Source of the DNA: Puniceicoccaceae bacterium
Lineage (GTDB): Bacteria > Verrucomicrobiota > Verrucomicrobiia > Opitutales > Coraliomargaritaceae
Reading direction: 5' to 3'
Assembly: GCA_003331195.1 (NCBI GenBank)
Contig: QOOZ01000003.1
Span: 1-50,499 of the forward strand
DNA length: 50,499 nt
The stretch's first letter is position 1. Each line of letters begins with the position of its first letter. A program made the translations under genes and the position numbers. Shown one piece after another: positions 7,716-16,791 of the stretch. The notes below the pieces were generated by a model. That model did no database searches. It was not told the DNA's origin and worked only from the letters and a program-made list of their open reading frames with translations.

Positions 7716-8987
7716 TCACAGCACGGACAAGCGCCTCTTGAGAATCGCCTCGGCCACGTGCTTGCCTGAAATCACCGCGCCTTCAATTGATGCACTGGTG
7801 GCGTGGTCGCCGCACACGTAGATCCCATTTTGCTGGATAAACCCTAATTTGTCTTTTTGTGCGCTGGGCGCTTGCTCGGGTAATGCCTTAGGAATTATAT
7901 CCGTGCGAAGATGGCTCCATTCTCCCACGCACTCACCGAACCATCCCATTAACTCCTGCTGCACTTTTCCAGGGAGGCTTTCCTCTGGGTGTAGCCCTAA
8001 AACGGATACAGAAATAAGCGCTCGCTCATCAGGCGAATAATCTGGTGAGGCGTCGGTCAAAGCGCAAACGTTATTAACGACTCCCTCCCCGCTTCCATTG
8101 AGACAAATGATCGACTCTTTGATGGGTGAAGATGGCGCGCAGAAATAGAGATTTGTGACCGAGCGCCAATCTGGCATACTATCTTTAAGCTCAGGAAGAA
8201 GCGAACCCACACCAGCGGCATTGGTCGCCAGCACAACGGCTCGCCCGTGTATTTGCTCCCCGCTTGAAAGGGTCACTGAGCGGGAATCTAGACTGACCAC
8301 TTTTTGATTCAATGTAATCGAATCAAGTGGCAGCCTCGCCGCAAGTTGCTTGGGAATCTCACCCATGCCTTTTGCAGGCAGCGTGGCGCTACCTTGGCCA
8401 AACATCTTGAAAGTAAACTCAAACATACGGCTGGAAGTCCGCAGTTCACTCTCCAGAAAAATGCCGCCGTAGAAGGAACGAAAGAAGGTATCGATCACCG
8501 CTTCAGAAAATCCGCGTCCTCTAAGATAGGACTCAGTCGTGCGATCTTCACGGTTCGCGATTTGTTCAAGCGTACTGCCCAGTATCTGCGTCCGCATCAG
8601 CCCGACGCGTAGTTTATCAATAAACCCACCAATGGGGGCGGTCACACTCGCCCAAGCGCTAGTTGGACGGCGAAACACATCCATCAAGCGCTCCAGTCGC
8701 TTACCATCGAAAACTAGGGCACCTGGCTCGAATGCTCGTAAATCAAGCGCCTTCAAGTCCAACAATGCACCGGTCTCAGGATAAGCATCGAGATAGACTT
8801 GAAAGCCACGATCCAGAAGGAAGCCATCGACCACATCCGTGCGCACGCGGCCGCCGACGCCGTCGCTACTATCGATCAAACGTAGGTTTAAACCAGCCGC
8901 TTGCAGATGCACGGCGCAGGATAAACCCGCCATGCCAGCACCCACTATGATAACTGGTGCCTCACATGAAGACGCACGCGACATCAT
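7716..8987 (-). CDS. FAD-dependent amine-oxidase/desaturase-type oxidoreductase
   Basis: A 423-residue flavoprotein. The N-terminal dinucleotide-binding motif IIVGAGMAGLSCAVHLQAAG is followed by an acidic end of strand 2 (LIDSSDGVGGRVRTD), the GG-doublet typical of the amine oxidase/protoporphyrinogen oxidase/phytoene desaturase superfamily. The C-terminal FAD motif is GIYVCGDHATSASIEGAVISGKHVAEAI. The middle substrate domain (about residues 100-300) is hydrophobic-rich. There is no signal peptide. The reaction cannot be named: relatives oxidise amines, porphyrinogens or carotenoids, and no carotenoid or haem genes lie nearby. Two adjacent Met codons allow a start at 8987 or 8984. It is upstream of the aldo/keto reductase on the same strand, but a 189-bp gap with its own promoter separates them. 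Confidence 0.85.
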   Translation of the reverse strand: MMSRASSCEAPVIIVGAGMAGLSCAVHLQAAGLNLRLIDSSDGVGGRVRTDVVDGFLLDRGFQVYLDAYPETGALLDLKALDLRAFEPGALVFDGKRLERLMDVFRRPTSAWASVTAPIGGFIDKLRVGLMRTQILGSTLEQIANREDRTTESYLRGRGFSEAVIDTFFRSFYGGIFLESELRTSSRMFEFTFKMFGQGSATLPAKGMGEIPKQLAARLPLDSITLNQKVVSLDSRSVTLSSGEQIHGRAVVLATNAAGVGSLLPELKDSMPDWRSVTNLYFCAPSSPIKESIICLNGSGEGVVNNVCALTDASPDYSPDERALISVSVLGLHPEESLPGKVQQELMGWFGECVGEWSHLRTDIIPKALPEQAPSAQKDKLGFIQQNGIYVCGDHATSASIEGAVISGKHVAEAILKRRLSVL

Positions 8988-9111
8988 TGATCTAAAAAAT
9001 CTTTAGTGAAACTAGTGTTGGCATATTGTAGATCGTAGCAATTAATGTGGGAAGTTCAACACGGGTAGAATTATAAATCTAGTCTCATTTTAATCAAGAT
9101 CTCCATCTATC

Positions 9112-10044
9112 ATGGTACACTGCTTTTACTCCACTCGCCTCAGGTTACTTTGGTATGGCTACTTGGCTATGATAACTTCGGTTCTAGCAGCGCAAACATC
9201 TGAGATTATTGCTGACCCATCAACCGGGCTCTATCAATATCCTGATTGCGAATATATCGAAAGTAAATGGAATGATGGCGACAGCTTTTTCGTTCGTCTA
9301 AAAAATGGGCAAACCATCACGGCACGACTCTACGAGGTCGATACAATCGAAACGCATATTAATAATACCACCGGTGCTAGGCGACTACGCGCGCAAAGAC
9401 GCTATTTTGGCATCTCTGCTTACGGCGCAAAGCCCGAGGAATCAATTCAAAAGGCCATCGAATTGGGAGAACAAGCCACATTATTTACCCAGAATGCACT
9501 CGCTGGCAAACCCTTCACTATCTACACCTCGCATGCCGACGCGCGTGGCGGGGCGAATAACAAGCGTATTTACTCCTTTATTGAAACCAGCGAAGGCAAA
9601 AGCCTTGCGGGTGAACTCGTACGCAACGGCCTTGCTAGAGCTTATGGTGTCTACCGGCAATCGCCTACAGGTCTCCATCAAGATGAGGTCCGCGAACGCT
9701 TCAAAGACATGGAACTTCGCGCAGCTGGTTCGAGGCGAGGCATTTGGGCCTTCACAGATTGGGAGGCCCTGCCTGATGAACGCTTAGTCGAGCGGCTCGA
9801 GAAGATTGAACTCTCCTCTGCAGTCCAACAAAGTAAGCGCCCTCCTGCTGATGGATCAATCAACCCCAATACGGCTAACAAAGAGCAGCTTGAAATGATT
9901 CCTGGTATTGGGCCATCGACGGCACAAAAGATAATCGATGCCCGCACGGGTCAGGCCTTCGATATACCAAATGACCTGCTTAGTATCTCTGGGATCGGTC
10001 AGCGCACCTTGGAGAAAATGCAGCCCTATCTAGTTTTCGAATAA
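9112..10044 (+). CDS. Secreted SNase-like nuclease with C-terminal helix-hairpin-helix domain
   Basis: A 310-residue protein with a hydrophobic N-terminus (about residues 10-28, ending LAAQ), so probably exported or anchored. The staphylococcal-nuclease-like domain (about 45-225) has NDGDSFFVRLKNG, ARLYEVDTIE (the strand with the catalytic Arg) and KSLAGELVRNGLARAY, which matches the SNase pattern of a Glu/Arg active site followed by 'SL...LV..G.A'. The C-terminal part (about 250-310) is a ComEA-type HhH pair: NPNTANKEQLEMIPGIGPST and a second SISGIGQRTLEKM. The fusion suggests a nuclease that holds its own DNA substrate, for nutrient scavenging or processing of incoming DNA. No competence genes adjoin it. 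Converges on the YceI gene. Confidence 0.85.
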   Translation: MVHCFYSTRLRLLWYGYLAMITSVLAAQTSEIIADPSTGLYQYPDCEYIESKWNDGDSFFVRLKNGQTITARLYEVDTIETHINNTTGARRLRAQRRYFGISAYGAKPEESIQKAIELGEQATLFTQNALAGKPFTIYTSHADARGGANNKRIYSFIETSEGKSLAGELVRNGLARAYGVYRQSPTGLHQDEVRERFKDMELRAAGSRRGIWAFTDWEALPDERLVERLEKIELSSAVQQSKRPPADGSINPNTANKEQLEMIPGIGPSTAQKIIDARTGQAFDIPNDLLSISGIGQRTLEKMQPYLVFE

Positions 10045-10176
10045 GCTAATTCTCAGAAAGCTCAGGCCTCACGATATAATGCTCTCATCCCTTAGAAACA
10101 GACCCGTTTGGGACGATGCGAGACCTCTAGACTTGGAAGAAGCAACTTCATTTTCAGGGAACACCGCCGGTTACTT

Positions 10177-10803
10177 TTAAGCGTCTGGTGCCGCACCTGC
10201 GATAGCAAGGCGTAGCTCGACCTCTTCGGCTACCTTGTCCGAATTTTGCCCAGGCTTGATGCCGTAATCGCTACGATTGATGGTGAAGGTCGAACGCAGC
10301 ACGAGGAGGTCACCCTCCATTGCTCCGTTTGAGCGTTTACCTAGCATGCGGGGCAAATACGTAAATGTGACGGGGACGGTTAGTTCTTTAGCCACGCCCT
10401 TGAGGGTAAAGTCGCCTGTGAGCTGTGCCTTGAAACCATCTTTAAGCTCCTCAACCTTCGAGACCGACTTTGCCACGAAACTAATCTCTGGGTAACTCGC
10501 CGCATCAAGCCATCCTTTGCCGAGCATATGCTCTTGCAGCTTATTGTTAGTTGCGGTGAGGGAGGCAGTCTCGATCGTAATGGTGCCGGAGACAGCTTCA
10601 GGGTTCGTAGAGTCAAAAGTCACGATGCCGCTAACGCCCTTTGCATTACCGCTGATGGATTCGAGAGGCGCATCCAGGAGAAAGGAGACATTATTGACCC
10701 CCTTAGGGTCTTCGAAGTCGTAGGATTTGACCTCGGCTTGAAGTGAGAGCGAACAAATGCAGAGGCTTGCGCTTGCGAGAAGAAGAGTTTTTACGGTTTG
10801 CAT
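10177..10803 (-). CDS. YceI-family periplasmic lipid-binding protein
   Basis: A 208-residue protein with a signal peptide (cleavage probably after LQA, about residue 23) and a YceI-type lipocalin-like beta barrel. The family markers are visible: ISGNAKGVSGIVTFD near the start, the pattern LQEHMLGKGWLDAASYPEISF in the middle, GDFTLKGVAKELTVPV, and the end RSDYGIKPGQ followed by VEELRL-type strands. YceI proteins bind polyisoprenoids or other amphiphiles in the periplasm. It is the last gene after the small membrane protein (36-bp gap) and pyruvate carboxylase on this strand. A perfect TATAAT (10812-10807) with TTCACC 17 bp upstream sits only 3 bp before the ATG. Confidence 0.92.
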   Translation of the reverse strand: MQTVKTLLLASASLCICSLSLQAEVKSYDFEDPKGVNNVSFLLDAPLESISGNAKGVSGIVTFDSTNPEAVSGTITIETASLTATNNKLQEHMLGKGWLDAASYPEISFVAKSVSKVEELKDGFKAQLTGDFTLKGVAKELTVPVTFTYLPRMLGKRSNGAMEGDLLVLRSTFTINRSDYGIKPGQNSDKVAEEVELRLAIAGAAPDA

Positions 10804-10806
10804 AGT

Positions 10807-10835
10807 ATTATAGTAGCTTTTGGTGGGAGGGTGAA
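10807..10835 (-). promoter_or_regulatory. Candidate promoter abutting the YceI start codon
   Basis: Minus-strand TTCACC (10835-10830), 17-bp spacer, TATAAT (10812-10807). The -10 is a perfect consensus but lies only three bases before the ATG at 10803, so a start at the usual distance would fall just inside the coding sequence. Either initiation occurs unusually close to the -10, or the gene is read from the upstream gene and the match is chance. Confidence 0.3.
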
Positions 10836-10839
10836 AAAG

Positions 10840-11124
10840 TTACTTCGCCTTTTGCCTGAAAACGAAACTAAGGCCGAAGCTGGTGACGCCGAGTCCGTAG
10901 GCCAGCGCGAGATATTCGACTCCCAGAACGAAGCGTTCCTCGTAGTCGACGTATTCGATTTGGGTGATTGGGTCAACTTGCGGGATCTCGACTCGATCCT
11001 TCGAAAAGCCAACATGGCCGCCTGTGAATATCCAAAATACGGTTGGTGCCAAGATCAAAACGAGCGCCAAAATTCTAAGAATTAAGCTAAAAGGGCTGCT
11101 TCTGATTCGTTGTGGATCCGACAT
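10840..11124 (-). CDS. Small two-helix membrane protein, unknown function
   Basis: A 94-residue protein with two hydrophobic helices: about residues 10-33 (SLILRILALVLILAPTVFWIF) and about 68-88 (YLALAYGLGVTSFGLSF), joined by an acidic loop with DRVEIPQVDPITQ. Ends FRQKAK. I do not recognise the family. I start at the ATG at 11124 (MSDPQRIRSS); an open frame continues 14 codons upstream to 11166, close to the pyruvate carboxylase stop at 11177. Lying between pyruvate carboxylase and YceI on the same strand, it is probably part of one transcript. Confidence 0.6.
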   Translation of the reverse strand: MSDPQRIRSSPFSLILRILALVLILAPTVFWIFTGGHVGFSKDRVEIPQVDPITQIEYVDYEERFVLGVEYLALAYGLGVTSFGLSFVFRQKAK

Positions 11125-11176
11125 GATAGATTTATAAAAAAATAAGCTAAGACCTAAGACAGGCACCGAATAAAGA

Positions 11177-14100
11177 CTAACGGAGCTTGACTAGCAAATC
11201 TTTGCTTTCGACTTGGTCGCCTGCTTGGACTTCGACTTGATCGATGATACCGTCGGTTAGAGCATAGACGGTGGTCTGCATCTTCATGGCTTCGAGTATA
11301 ATGAGTTTTTCGCCCTTCATTACCTTGTGCCCGACGGTCGCGGTAACAGCGCTAACCATTGCGGGGATGGGGGCACCGATTTGCATCTTGTCGGCGGAGT
11401 CAGCTTTTGTCCGGCGCTTGACCTCACTCTTGATCGATTTGTCGGTGATTACGCACTCGCGGGCGCGACCGTTGAGTTCGAAGGTGAGTGTGCGCAGGCC
11501 TTCCTTATCGGGCTCACTCACGTAGATCAATTTAATGATCAAGATTTTACCCTCTTGAATCTCGACGGAGATTTCTTCGCCCGGCTTGAGGCCGTAGAAA
11601 AATGCAGGAGTCGGCAAAACGCGGGCGTGCCCATACTCGTTGACGTATTTGACGAGGTCTTTAAAAACCTGCGGATACATAAGGTATGCATATAAATCGT
11701 CGTCGCTACATTCGGCTCGCTTAGTGATGGCCTTGACCTCTTCACGCGTGGCTTCGAGGTCGACCTTTTCAGCGCGTGCCCCAGGCCGTCCTTTGTAGGG
11801 CTTACGATCGCCGAGGACGACTTTTTGCACGTCTTTTGGCCAGCCGCCTTTGGGTTGACCTAGGCCGCCTGAGAGCATGTCGACGACAGACTCGGGGAAG
11901 GCGGTTCCAGGTTCAAGGTTGACCATATCTTTAGGTTCGACGCCCTTGGTCAGCAAAAAGATGGCAAGGTCGCCCACCACCTTGGAGGACGGGGTGACTT
12001 TGACAATGTCACCGAGCAAGTCGTTGACTTCGCGATAATAGCGGACGACTTCTGGCCAGCGGGCGCCGAGGCCAAGAGCACGGGCTTGCTCTCGAAGGTT
12101 GGTGTATTGGCCACCAGGCATTTCGTGGTGATAAACCTCGGCCGAACCGAACTTAGGGCTGGTGTCAAAGGGCTCGTAGTATTGGCGGATCGCCTCCCAA
12201 TAAATAGAAAGGTCATCGAAGAATTTTTGGTCGAGCTTAGTATCGCGCTTGTCGCCGCGCATGGCGTGAATAATTGAATTTAGGTTAGGCTGTGCAGTGA
12301 GTCCAGAGAGCGATGAGATGGATAGATCCACCGCGTCGACGCCTGCTTCGGCGGCTTTGATAATTGAAGCACCCGCAATGCCACTAGAGTCGTGCGTATG
12401 AAAGTGAACTGGGATAGCGATCTCCTTACGAAGAGCTTTGATCAACTTATATGCGGCGTTCGGGTGGCAGAGTCCCGACATGTCCTTGAGGGCAAGAATG
12501 TGTGCTCCCATTATTTCCAGCTCCTTCGCCATCTCAACATAATATTTGAGCGTATATTTATCGCGATTGGAGCTAAGGATGTCGCCCGTGTAACAAATAG
12601 TGGCTTCGCAGACAGAGTTTGTATGCTTACGAATCGAATCCATGGCGACCTTAAGATTCGGCAAATAGTTAAGTGAGTCGAAGACCCGAAAGATATCCAT
12701 CCCACTCTCGGCGGAGTGCTTAATGAAGCCGCGAATCACATTGTCAGGATAGTTGGAATAGCCCACGCCGTTGGCGCCGCGAAGGAGCATCTGAAAGCAT
12801 ATATTGGGGATGCGTTCACGCAGGCGACGAAGACGCTTGAATGGATTCTCATGGAGAAAACGCATAGAGGTGTCGAAAGTGGCACCACCCCAGCACTCTA
12901 GGCTAAAAAGTTTATCGCCGTGTTGGGCAATGGCGTCGGCCACTTCGAGTTGGTCGACGCTACGCATACGAGCAGCCAGCAAGGACTGATGCGCATCACG
13001 CATTGTGGTGTCGGTGATAAGGAGGCGTTTTTGCTGACGCATCCATTCAGCAAATTTTTCGGGGCCGTGCTTAGTCAGGTAGTCCTTAGTACCTGCAGGC
13101 TTTTTGGCCTTGGGATCGAAATCGGGAGAGATCACGGGCAAGTCCATCACAGGCACGGGGCGACCTTTGACTTGTTCGTTGCCATTGACGATGGTCTCAC
13201 CTAGGAGTTTAAGTAATTTCGTGGCGCGGTCCCGGCGGCGCTTGAAATTAAACAGCGCAGGGGTGGTATCGATCAGCGTGGTGATAGCTTGACCCGACGA
13301 AAAGGTGTCGTGGTGGATGACATTTTCGATAAAAGGGATATTGGTTTTGACCCCTCTGATACGGAACTCGCGCAGAGCGCGATCCATACGCTGGATGGCG
13401 AGATCGAAGCTTCGTGCGGAGGCAGTCAACTTGACGAGGAGAGAGTCATAAAACGGAGTAATAACGGACCCGGTATCACCCATCGCACCATCTAGTCGAA
13501 TCCCGAAGCCAGCGGCACTTCGGTAGTTGACTATCTTACCATAATCGGGCGCAAAGTTCTTCTCGGGATCCTCCGTTGTTATGCGGGCTTGTATCGCGTA
13601 GCCGTTGCGAGGGACCTCTTCCTGCGGGGGAATGCCAATCTCATCACTAAAAAGGCTGTGTCCTTGCGCGATGAGGCATTGAGTGCGGACGATATCGATC
13701 CCAGTAATCACTTCAGTCACGGTATGCTCGACCTGAATGCGGGGGTTCATCTCGATGAAAAACCATTCGTGGGTGTCGAGATCTAGGAGGAACTCGACGG
13801 TGCCAGCATTATAATAGCCGATCGACTTAGCGATTTTAACAGCAGCCTCACAGAGGTCACGCCGCACTTCGTCGGGCAGGCCGACAGAGGGAGCAATCTC
13901 GATGACTTTTTGGTGGCGGCGCTGAACGGAGCAGTCGCGTTCATGGAGGTGGACGACGTTGCCCTGCTTATCGCCAATAATTTGAACCTCAATGTGTTTG
14001 GCCCGACCTATATAGCGCTCGAGGAAGACGGCGTCGTTGCCGAAAGCACGGCCGGCTTCGCCTTGGGCTTCGTCAAGAAGTGAAATTAAGTCTTTTGGAT

Positions 14101-14614
14101 CTTTGACCACCCGCATGCCGCGACCACCTCCACCAAAGGCAGCCTTAATAATGAGCGGAAACCCGATTTTCTTGGCCATCCTGACCGCTTCTCTGCGGTC
14201 GCTAATCGGATCTTGGGTGCCGGGAAGCGTGGGGACCTTGGCCTTTTCGGCAATTTTGCGAGCTTCGATCTTATCGCCCATTCGGCCGAGTAGATCCGCG
14301 CTAGGGCCAACGAATTTAAGACCATTTTCTTCACAGGCTCGGGCAAAATCAGCGTTTTCCGAGAGGAAGCCGTATCCAGGATGGATGAGGTCGACGCCTT
14401 TTGCCTTGGCGAGATCGATGATGCTGGGGATGTCGAGATAAGCGGCGACAGGTCCATGCCCTTTACCGACGAGGTAGGCTTCATCCGCCTTAAAACGGTG
14501 GACACCGAAGCGGTCTTCATTGGCATAAACCGCAACAGTGCGGTAACCGAGCTCGGTGGCCGAGCGGAAGATGCGAACAGCGATTTCGCTGCGATTGGCG
14601 GCTAGAAGCTTCAT
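11177..14614 (-). CDS. pyc: Pyruvate carboxylase (single-chain)
   Basis: An 1145-residue biotin enzyme that makes oxaloacetate from pyruvate, bicarbonate and ATP. The three catalytic parts occur in the usual order. Biotin carboxylase, about 1-450: AANRSEIAVRIFRSA, IHPGYGFLSENADFA and the ATP-grasp loop KAAFGGGGRGMRVV. Carboxyltransferase, about 520-1000: DTTMRDAHQSLLAARMR, LECWGGATFDTSMRFL and the metal ligands HFHTHDSSG. Biotin carboxyl carrier, last 70 residues, with the biotinylated Lys in LEAMKMQT. Length matches the single-polypeptide (alpha4) form. It replenishes the TCA cycle, consistent with acnB a few kb away. A perfect TTGACA lies about 65 bp upstream on this strand but has no convincing -10 at normal spacing. 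Confidence 0.97.
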   Translation of the reverse strand: MKLLAANRSEIAVRIFRSATELGYRTVAVYANEDRFGVHRFKADEAYLVGKGHGPVAAYLDIPSIIDLAKAKGVDLIHPGYGFLSENADFARACEENGLKFVGPSADLLGRMGDKIEARKIAEKAKVPTLPGTQDPISDRREAVRMAKKIGFPLIIKAAFGGGGRGMRVVKDPKDLISLLDEAQGEAGRAFGNDAVFLERYIGRAKHIEVQIIGDKQGNVVHLHERDCSVQRRHQKVIEIAPSVGLPDEVRRDLCEAAVKIAKSIGYYNAGTVEFLLDLDTHEWFFIEMNPRIQVEHTVTEVITGIDIVRTQCLIAQGHSLFSDEIGIPPQEEVPRNGYAIQARITTEDPEKNFAPDYGKIVNYRSAAGFGIRLDGAMGDTGSVITPFYDSLLVKLTASARSFDLAIQRMDRALREFRIRGVKTNIPFIENVIHHDTFSSGQAITTLIDTTPALFNFKRRRDRATKLLKLLGETIVNGNEQVKGRPVPVMDLPVISPDFDPKAKKPAGTKDYLTKHGPEKFAEWMRQQKRLLITDTTMRDAHQSLLAARMRSVDQLEVADAIAQHGDKLFSLECWGGATFDTSMRFLHENPFKRLRRLRERIPNICFQMLLRGANGVGYSNYPDNVIRGFIKHSAESGMDIFRVFDSLNYLPNLKVAMDSIRKHTNSVCEATICYTGDILSSNRDKYTLKYYVEMAKELEIMGAHILALKDMSGLCHPNAAYKLIKALRKEIAIPVHFHTHDSSGIAGASIIKAAEAGVDAVDLSISSLSGLTAQPNLNSIIHAMRGDKRDTKLDQKFFDDLSIYWEAIRQYYEPFDTSPKFGSAEVYHHEMPGGQYTNLREQARALGLGARWPEVVRYYREVNDLLGDIVKVTPSSKVVGDLAIFLLTKGVEPKDMVNLEPGTAFPESVVDMLSGGLGQPKGGWPKDVQKVVLGDRKPYKGRPGARAEKVDLEATREEVKAITKRAECSDDDLYAYLMYPQVFKDLVKYVNEYGHARVLPTPAFFYGLKPGEEISVEIQEGKILIIKLIYVSEPDKEGLRTLTFELNGRARECVITDKSIKSEVKRRTKADSADKMQIGAPIPAMVSAVTATVGHKVMKGEKLIILEAMKMQTTVYALTDGIIDQVEVQAGDQVESKDLLVKLR

Positions 14615-14696
14615 AGTTGATTAAATAAAACTGACTCAGGCATTAAAAATTGAGAGAAAATAGTGCGCCCTGCCTTGTCAACAGGAGCCCGTTCAT

Positions 14697-15758
14697 CTAA
14701 GTAGAGAGAAGATCTTTTTTCAGGCCGCTCACAACCTTCCCATTCCCCGATAACAGTATGGCAAGGGGTCGAGTCGCGGGAAAATAGGAACAGATGATCA
14801 TTATGATCACGGTAATCGGCACACAAAGAAACATGCCGGGGATGCCCCATACGGAGCCCCATAACCCGAGGGAAAGCAAAATAACGATCGGGCTGAGGTT
14901 GAGTCGATTACCCATCAGCCTTGGCTCGATTAGGCTACCGATGCAAAACTGCACAGCGGTGAGCACGGAGATTGTCACGACGAAGGGGCCTAGCGTAGGG
15001 AACTGTATAAGCGTTAGCAGCGAGGGAAACAGAGTAGCGATGATCGAACCAATGGTGGGAATGAAGTTGAGCAAGAAGATCAAAACCGCCCAGAAGCTCG
15101 CGAAATCGACACCAACGAGTTTAAGCACCACGTAACTGATCAATCCAGTCGCTGCACTCGTTAACACCTTAATCCCAACGTAGGAACGAATATCTGAGCG
15201 CATCTTATCAATGAGCTCAAAAGTGTCTTCTTGGCGTTTCGGGTCGCGGATGATGGCCTTGATCTTGTCGCCAAAGGTGCGCTGCTCTAAAAGGAGAAAG
15301 ATCAAGTAAACGGTGATAATACCCATACTGCTAACAAGCGCGCGGACCGTCGCACCGAAGCTCTGCAAGTAGGCGCCAAAATCGAGTTGGTTGAGGAACT
15401 CGCGTATATTGGGGACTTCTCCTTCGCGGAAAAAGCTGTAGGCTTTGAAAAAGAGAGTTTCTAGGTTTTGCTGATATTCGGGGGCAACCTTGATCACACT
15501 CTGGATATTGACCGTGATGAGCTGAATTAGATAAGAAAGCGACAAGAGTATAATCGCGATTGCGAAGAACATCGCAAGGGGCTTGGGCACGGAGAAACCT
15601 TTGTACGCCAGTTTTGCAATCGCATGCGCCAGAATGCTAATCAGATACGCAATCGCCCCTGCAATCACTAGGGGCAAGAGCAAGGTCTGCCCTAGGTAAA
15701 GCAGATAGAAAGATAGGAAGACGATGATCATCGACATCGCTGCTCGCTGAATTTTCAT
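14697..15758 (-). CDS. AI-2E family (PerM/YdiK-like) membrane permease
   Basis: A 353-residue polytopic membrane protein of the AI-2E transporter family. Hydrophobic helices lie at about residues 5-35 (two close together), 60-85, 150-170, 205-230, 235-255, 265-290 and 305-335. The central hydrophilic region (about 90-150) and the conserved C-terminal block NFIPTIGSIIATLFPSLLTL, then LSPIVILLSLGLWGSVWGIPGMFL, are the family's recognisable parts. Members include exporters of autoinducer-2 and Na+/H+ antiporters, so the substrate is open. A possible promoter (TCGACA, 16 bp, TACAGT) lies close to the start codon, with GGGG as a possible ribosome binding site. It is upstream of pyc on the same strand. 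Confidence 0.9.
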   Translation of the reverse strand: MKIQRAAMSMIIVFLSFYLLYLGQTLLLPLVIAGAIAYLISILAHAIAKLAYKGFSVPKPLAMFFAIAIILLSLSYLIQLITVNIQSVIKVAPEYQQNLETLFFKAYSFFREGEVPNIREFLNQLDFGAYLQSFGATVRALVSSMGIITVYLIFLLLEQRTFGDKIKAIIRDPKRQEDTFELIDKMRSDIRSYVGIKVLTSAATGLISYVVLKLVGVDFASFWAVLIFLLNFIPTIGSIIATLFPSLLTLIQFPTLGPFVVTISVLTAVQFCIGSLIEPRLMGNRLNLSPIVILLSLGLWGSVWGIPGMFLCVPITVIIMIICSYFPATRPLAILLSGNGKVVSGLKKDLLST

Positions 15759-15861
15759 AATATCCCCACTGTAATGCTGCGATCGGTTTTGTCGAATATG
15801 TTTCGCAAGCCCGCCCTATGAGATTTGTAGGCGAGGACTACCATTGGATGGTCGTAAAAAA

Positions 15862-16629
15862 TTAACCCTGTTGGTTCCACGCCACACAATCGGAATATTG
15901 AATCTGCATTCCACCAAAAAGATCGAGCGCACTCCCAATGGTGAGGTCAACTTTACCCTCACTGAGTTGATCCACTGTGGCGAGATCTTCAAAGGAGCGA
16001 GCACCGCCCGCATAAGTGACTGGGATCGGACAATGAACCCCAAGAAATTCCACAAGCCGTTCGTCGATTCCTTCACATTTGCCTTCCACATCGGCCGCAT
16101 GCACCAAAAACTCGGAGCAATAGCTAGACAGCTCCGAAATGGTAGCGGCGTCCACAAAAAGATCAGTCGGATTCTGCCAGCGATTCATCGCAACCACCCA
16201 CTCATTTCCCTTTCCACGGCAACTCAGGTCAATTACGAGGCGCTCTTTACCAACCTCTGCTACGAGTTGATCCAATCTCTCTGGTAAAAAAAAACCGACT
16301 GAGTCAAATAGAAACGAGGTTACGATAACGTGACTCGCTCCCGCAAGCAACCACTCGGCGGCATTTTCAGGATTGATACCACCTCCCACTTGTAATCCGC
16401 CTGGATAAGCGGTCAATGCTTGGCGAGCTGCAGCGTCGTTACCCGCACCGAGCTTGATCACATGCCCGCCCTGTAAATTGTCTTTTTGATAGATCTCCGC
16501 GTAATAATTTGCGGATCGGTCAGTCTCGTAATTGGTCCTCAGACCCTGCCCGTCATTGCTTAAGCTGCCGCCCACAATCTGTTTCACGCGGCCATTATGC
16601 AGGTCGATGCAGGGGCGAAATTTTGTCAT
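15862..16629 (-). CDS. hisA: Phosphoribosylformimino-5-aminoimidazole carboxamide ribotide isomerase, eukaryotic (HIS6) type
   Basis: A 255-residue TIM-barrel isomerase of histidine biosynthesis. It converts ProFAR to PRFAR. The sequence follows the plant/fungal HIS6 form rather than ordinary bacterial HisA: TKFRPCIDLHNGRVKQIVGG at the start, then YYAEIYQKDNLQGGHVIKLG, LQVGGGINPENAAEWL, GASHVIVTSFLF and RLVIDLSCRGKG. Bacterial HisA instead begins with 'IPAIDLKDGKCVRL' and has other loop lengths. The His6-type is known in rare bacteria such as Fibrobacter, where transfer from eukaryotes has been suggested. No other his gene is adjacent, which fits an independently acquired, stand-alone gene. 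An imperfect dyad AAACG-N5-CGTTT (16641-16655) lies just upstream. Confidence 0.93.
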   Translation of the reverse strand: MTKFRPCIDLHNGRVKQIVGGSLSNDGQGLRTNYETDRSANYYAEIYQKDNLQGGHVIKLGAGNDAAARQALTAYPGGLQVGGGINPENAAEWLLAGASHVIVTSFLFDSVGFFLPERLDQLVAEVGKERLVIDLSCRGKGNEWVVAMNRWQNPTDLFVDAATISELSSYCSEFLVHAADVEGKCEGIDERLVEFLGVHCPIPVTYAGGARSFEDLATVDQLSEGKVDLTIGSALDLFGGMQIQYSDCVAWNQQG

Positions 16630-16791
16630 GATTTCATGCTAAACGAAATGCGTTTCTCCTGAAAAGCCTAAAGAAGTGTCACGAAAAGGTAAAAATGTAT
16701 GCAGTCGAGACGTAAGTAAATAAAAAGCTTGAATTCAGAAAGTGATAAAATAGGTTATGAATAGTATTGTTAACTGTAAAAAAATATCTTC

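Noticed and set aside
14615..14696. Promoter with perfect TTGACA upstream of pyc
   Set aside because: The best TATTTT lies only 13 bp away and other hexamers at 16-18 bp do not resemble a -10.
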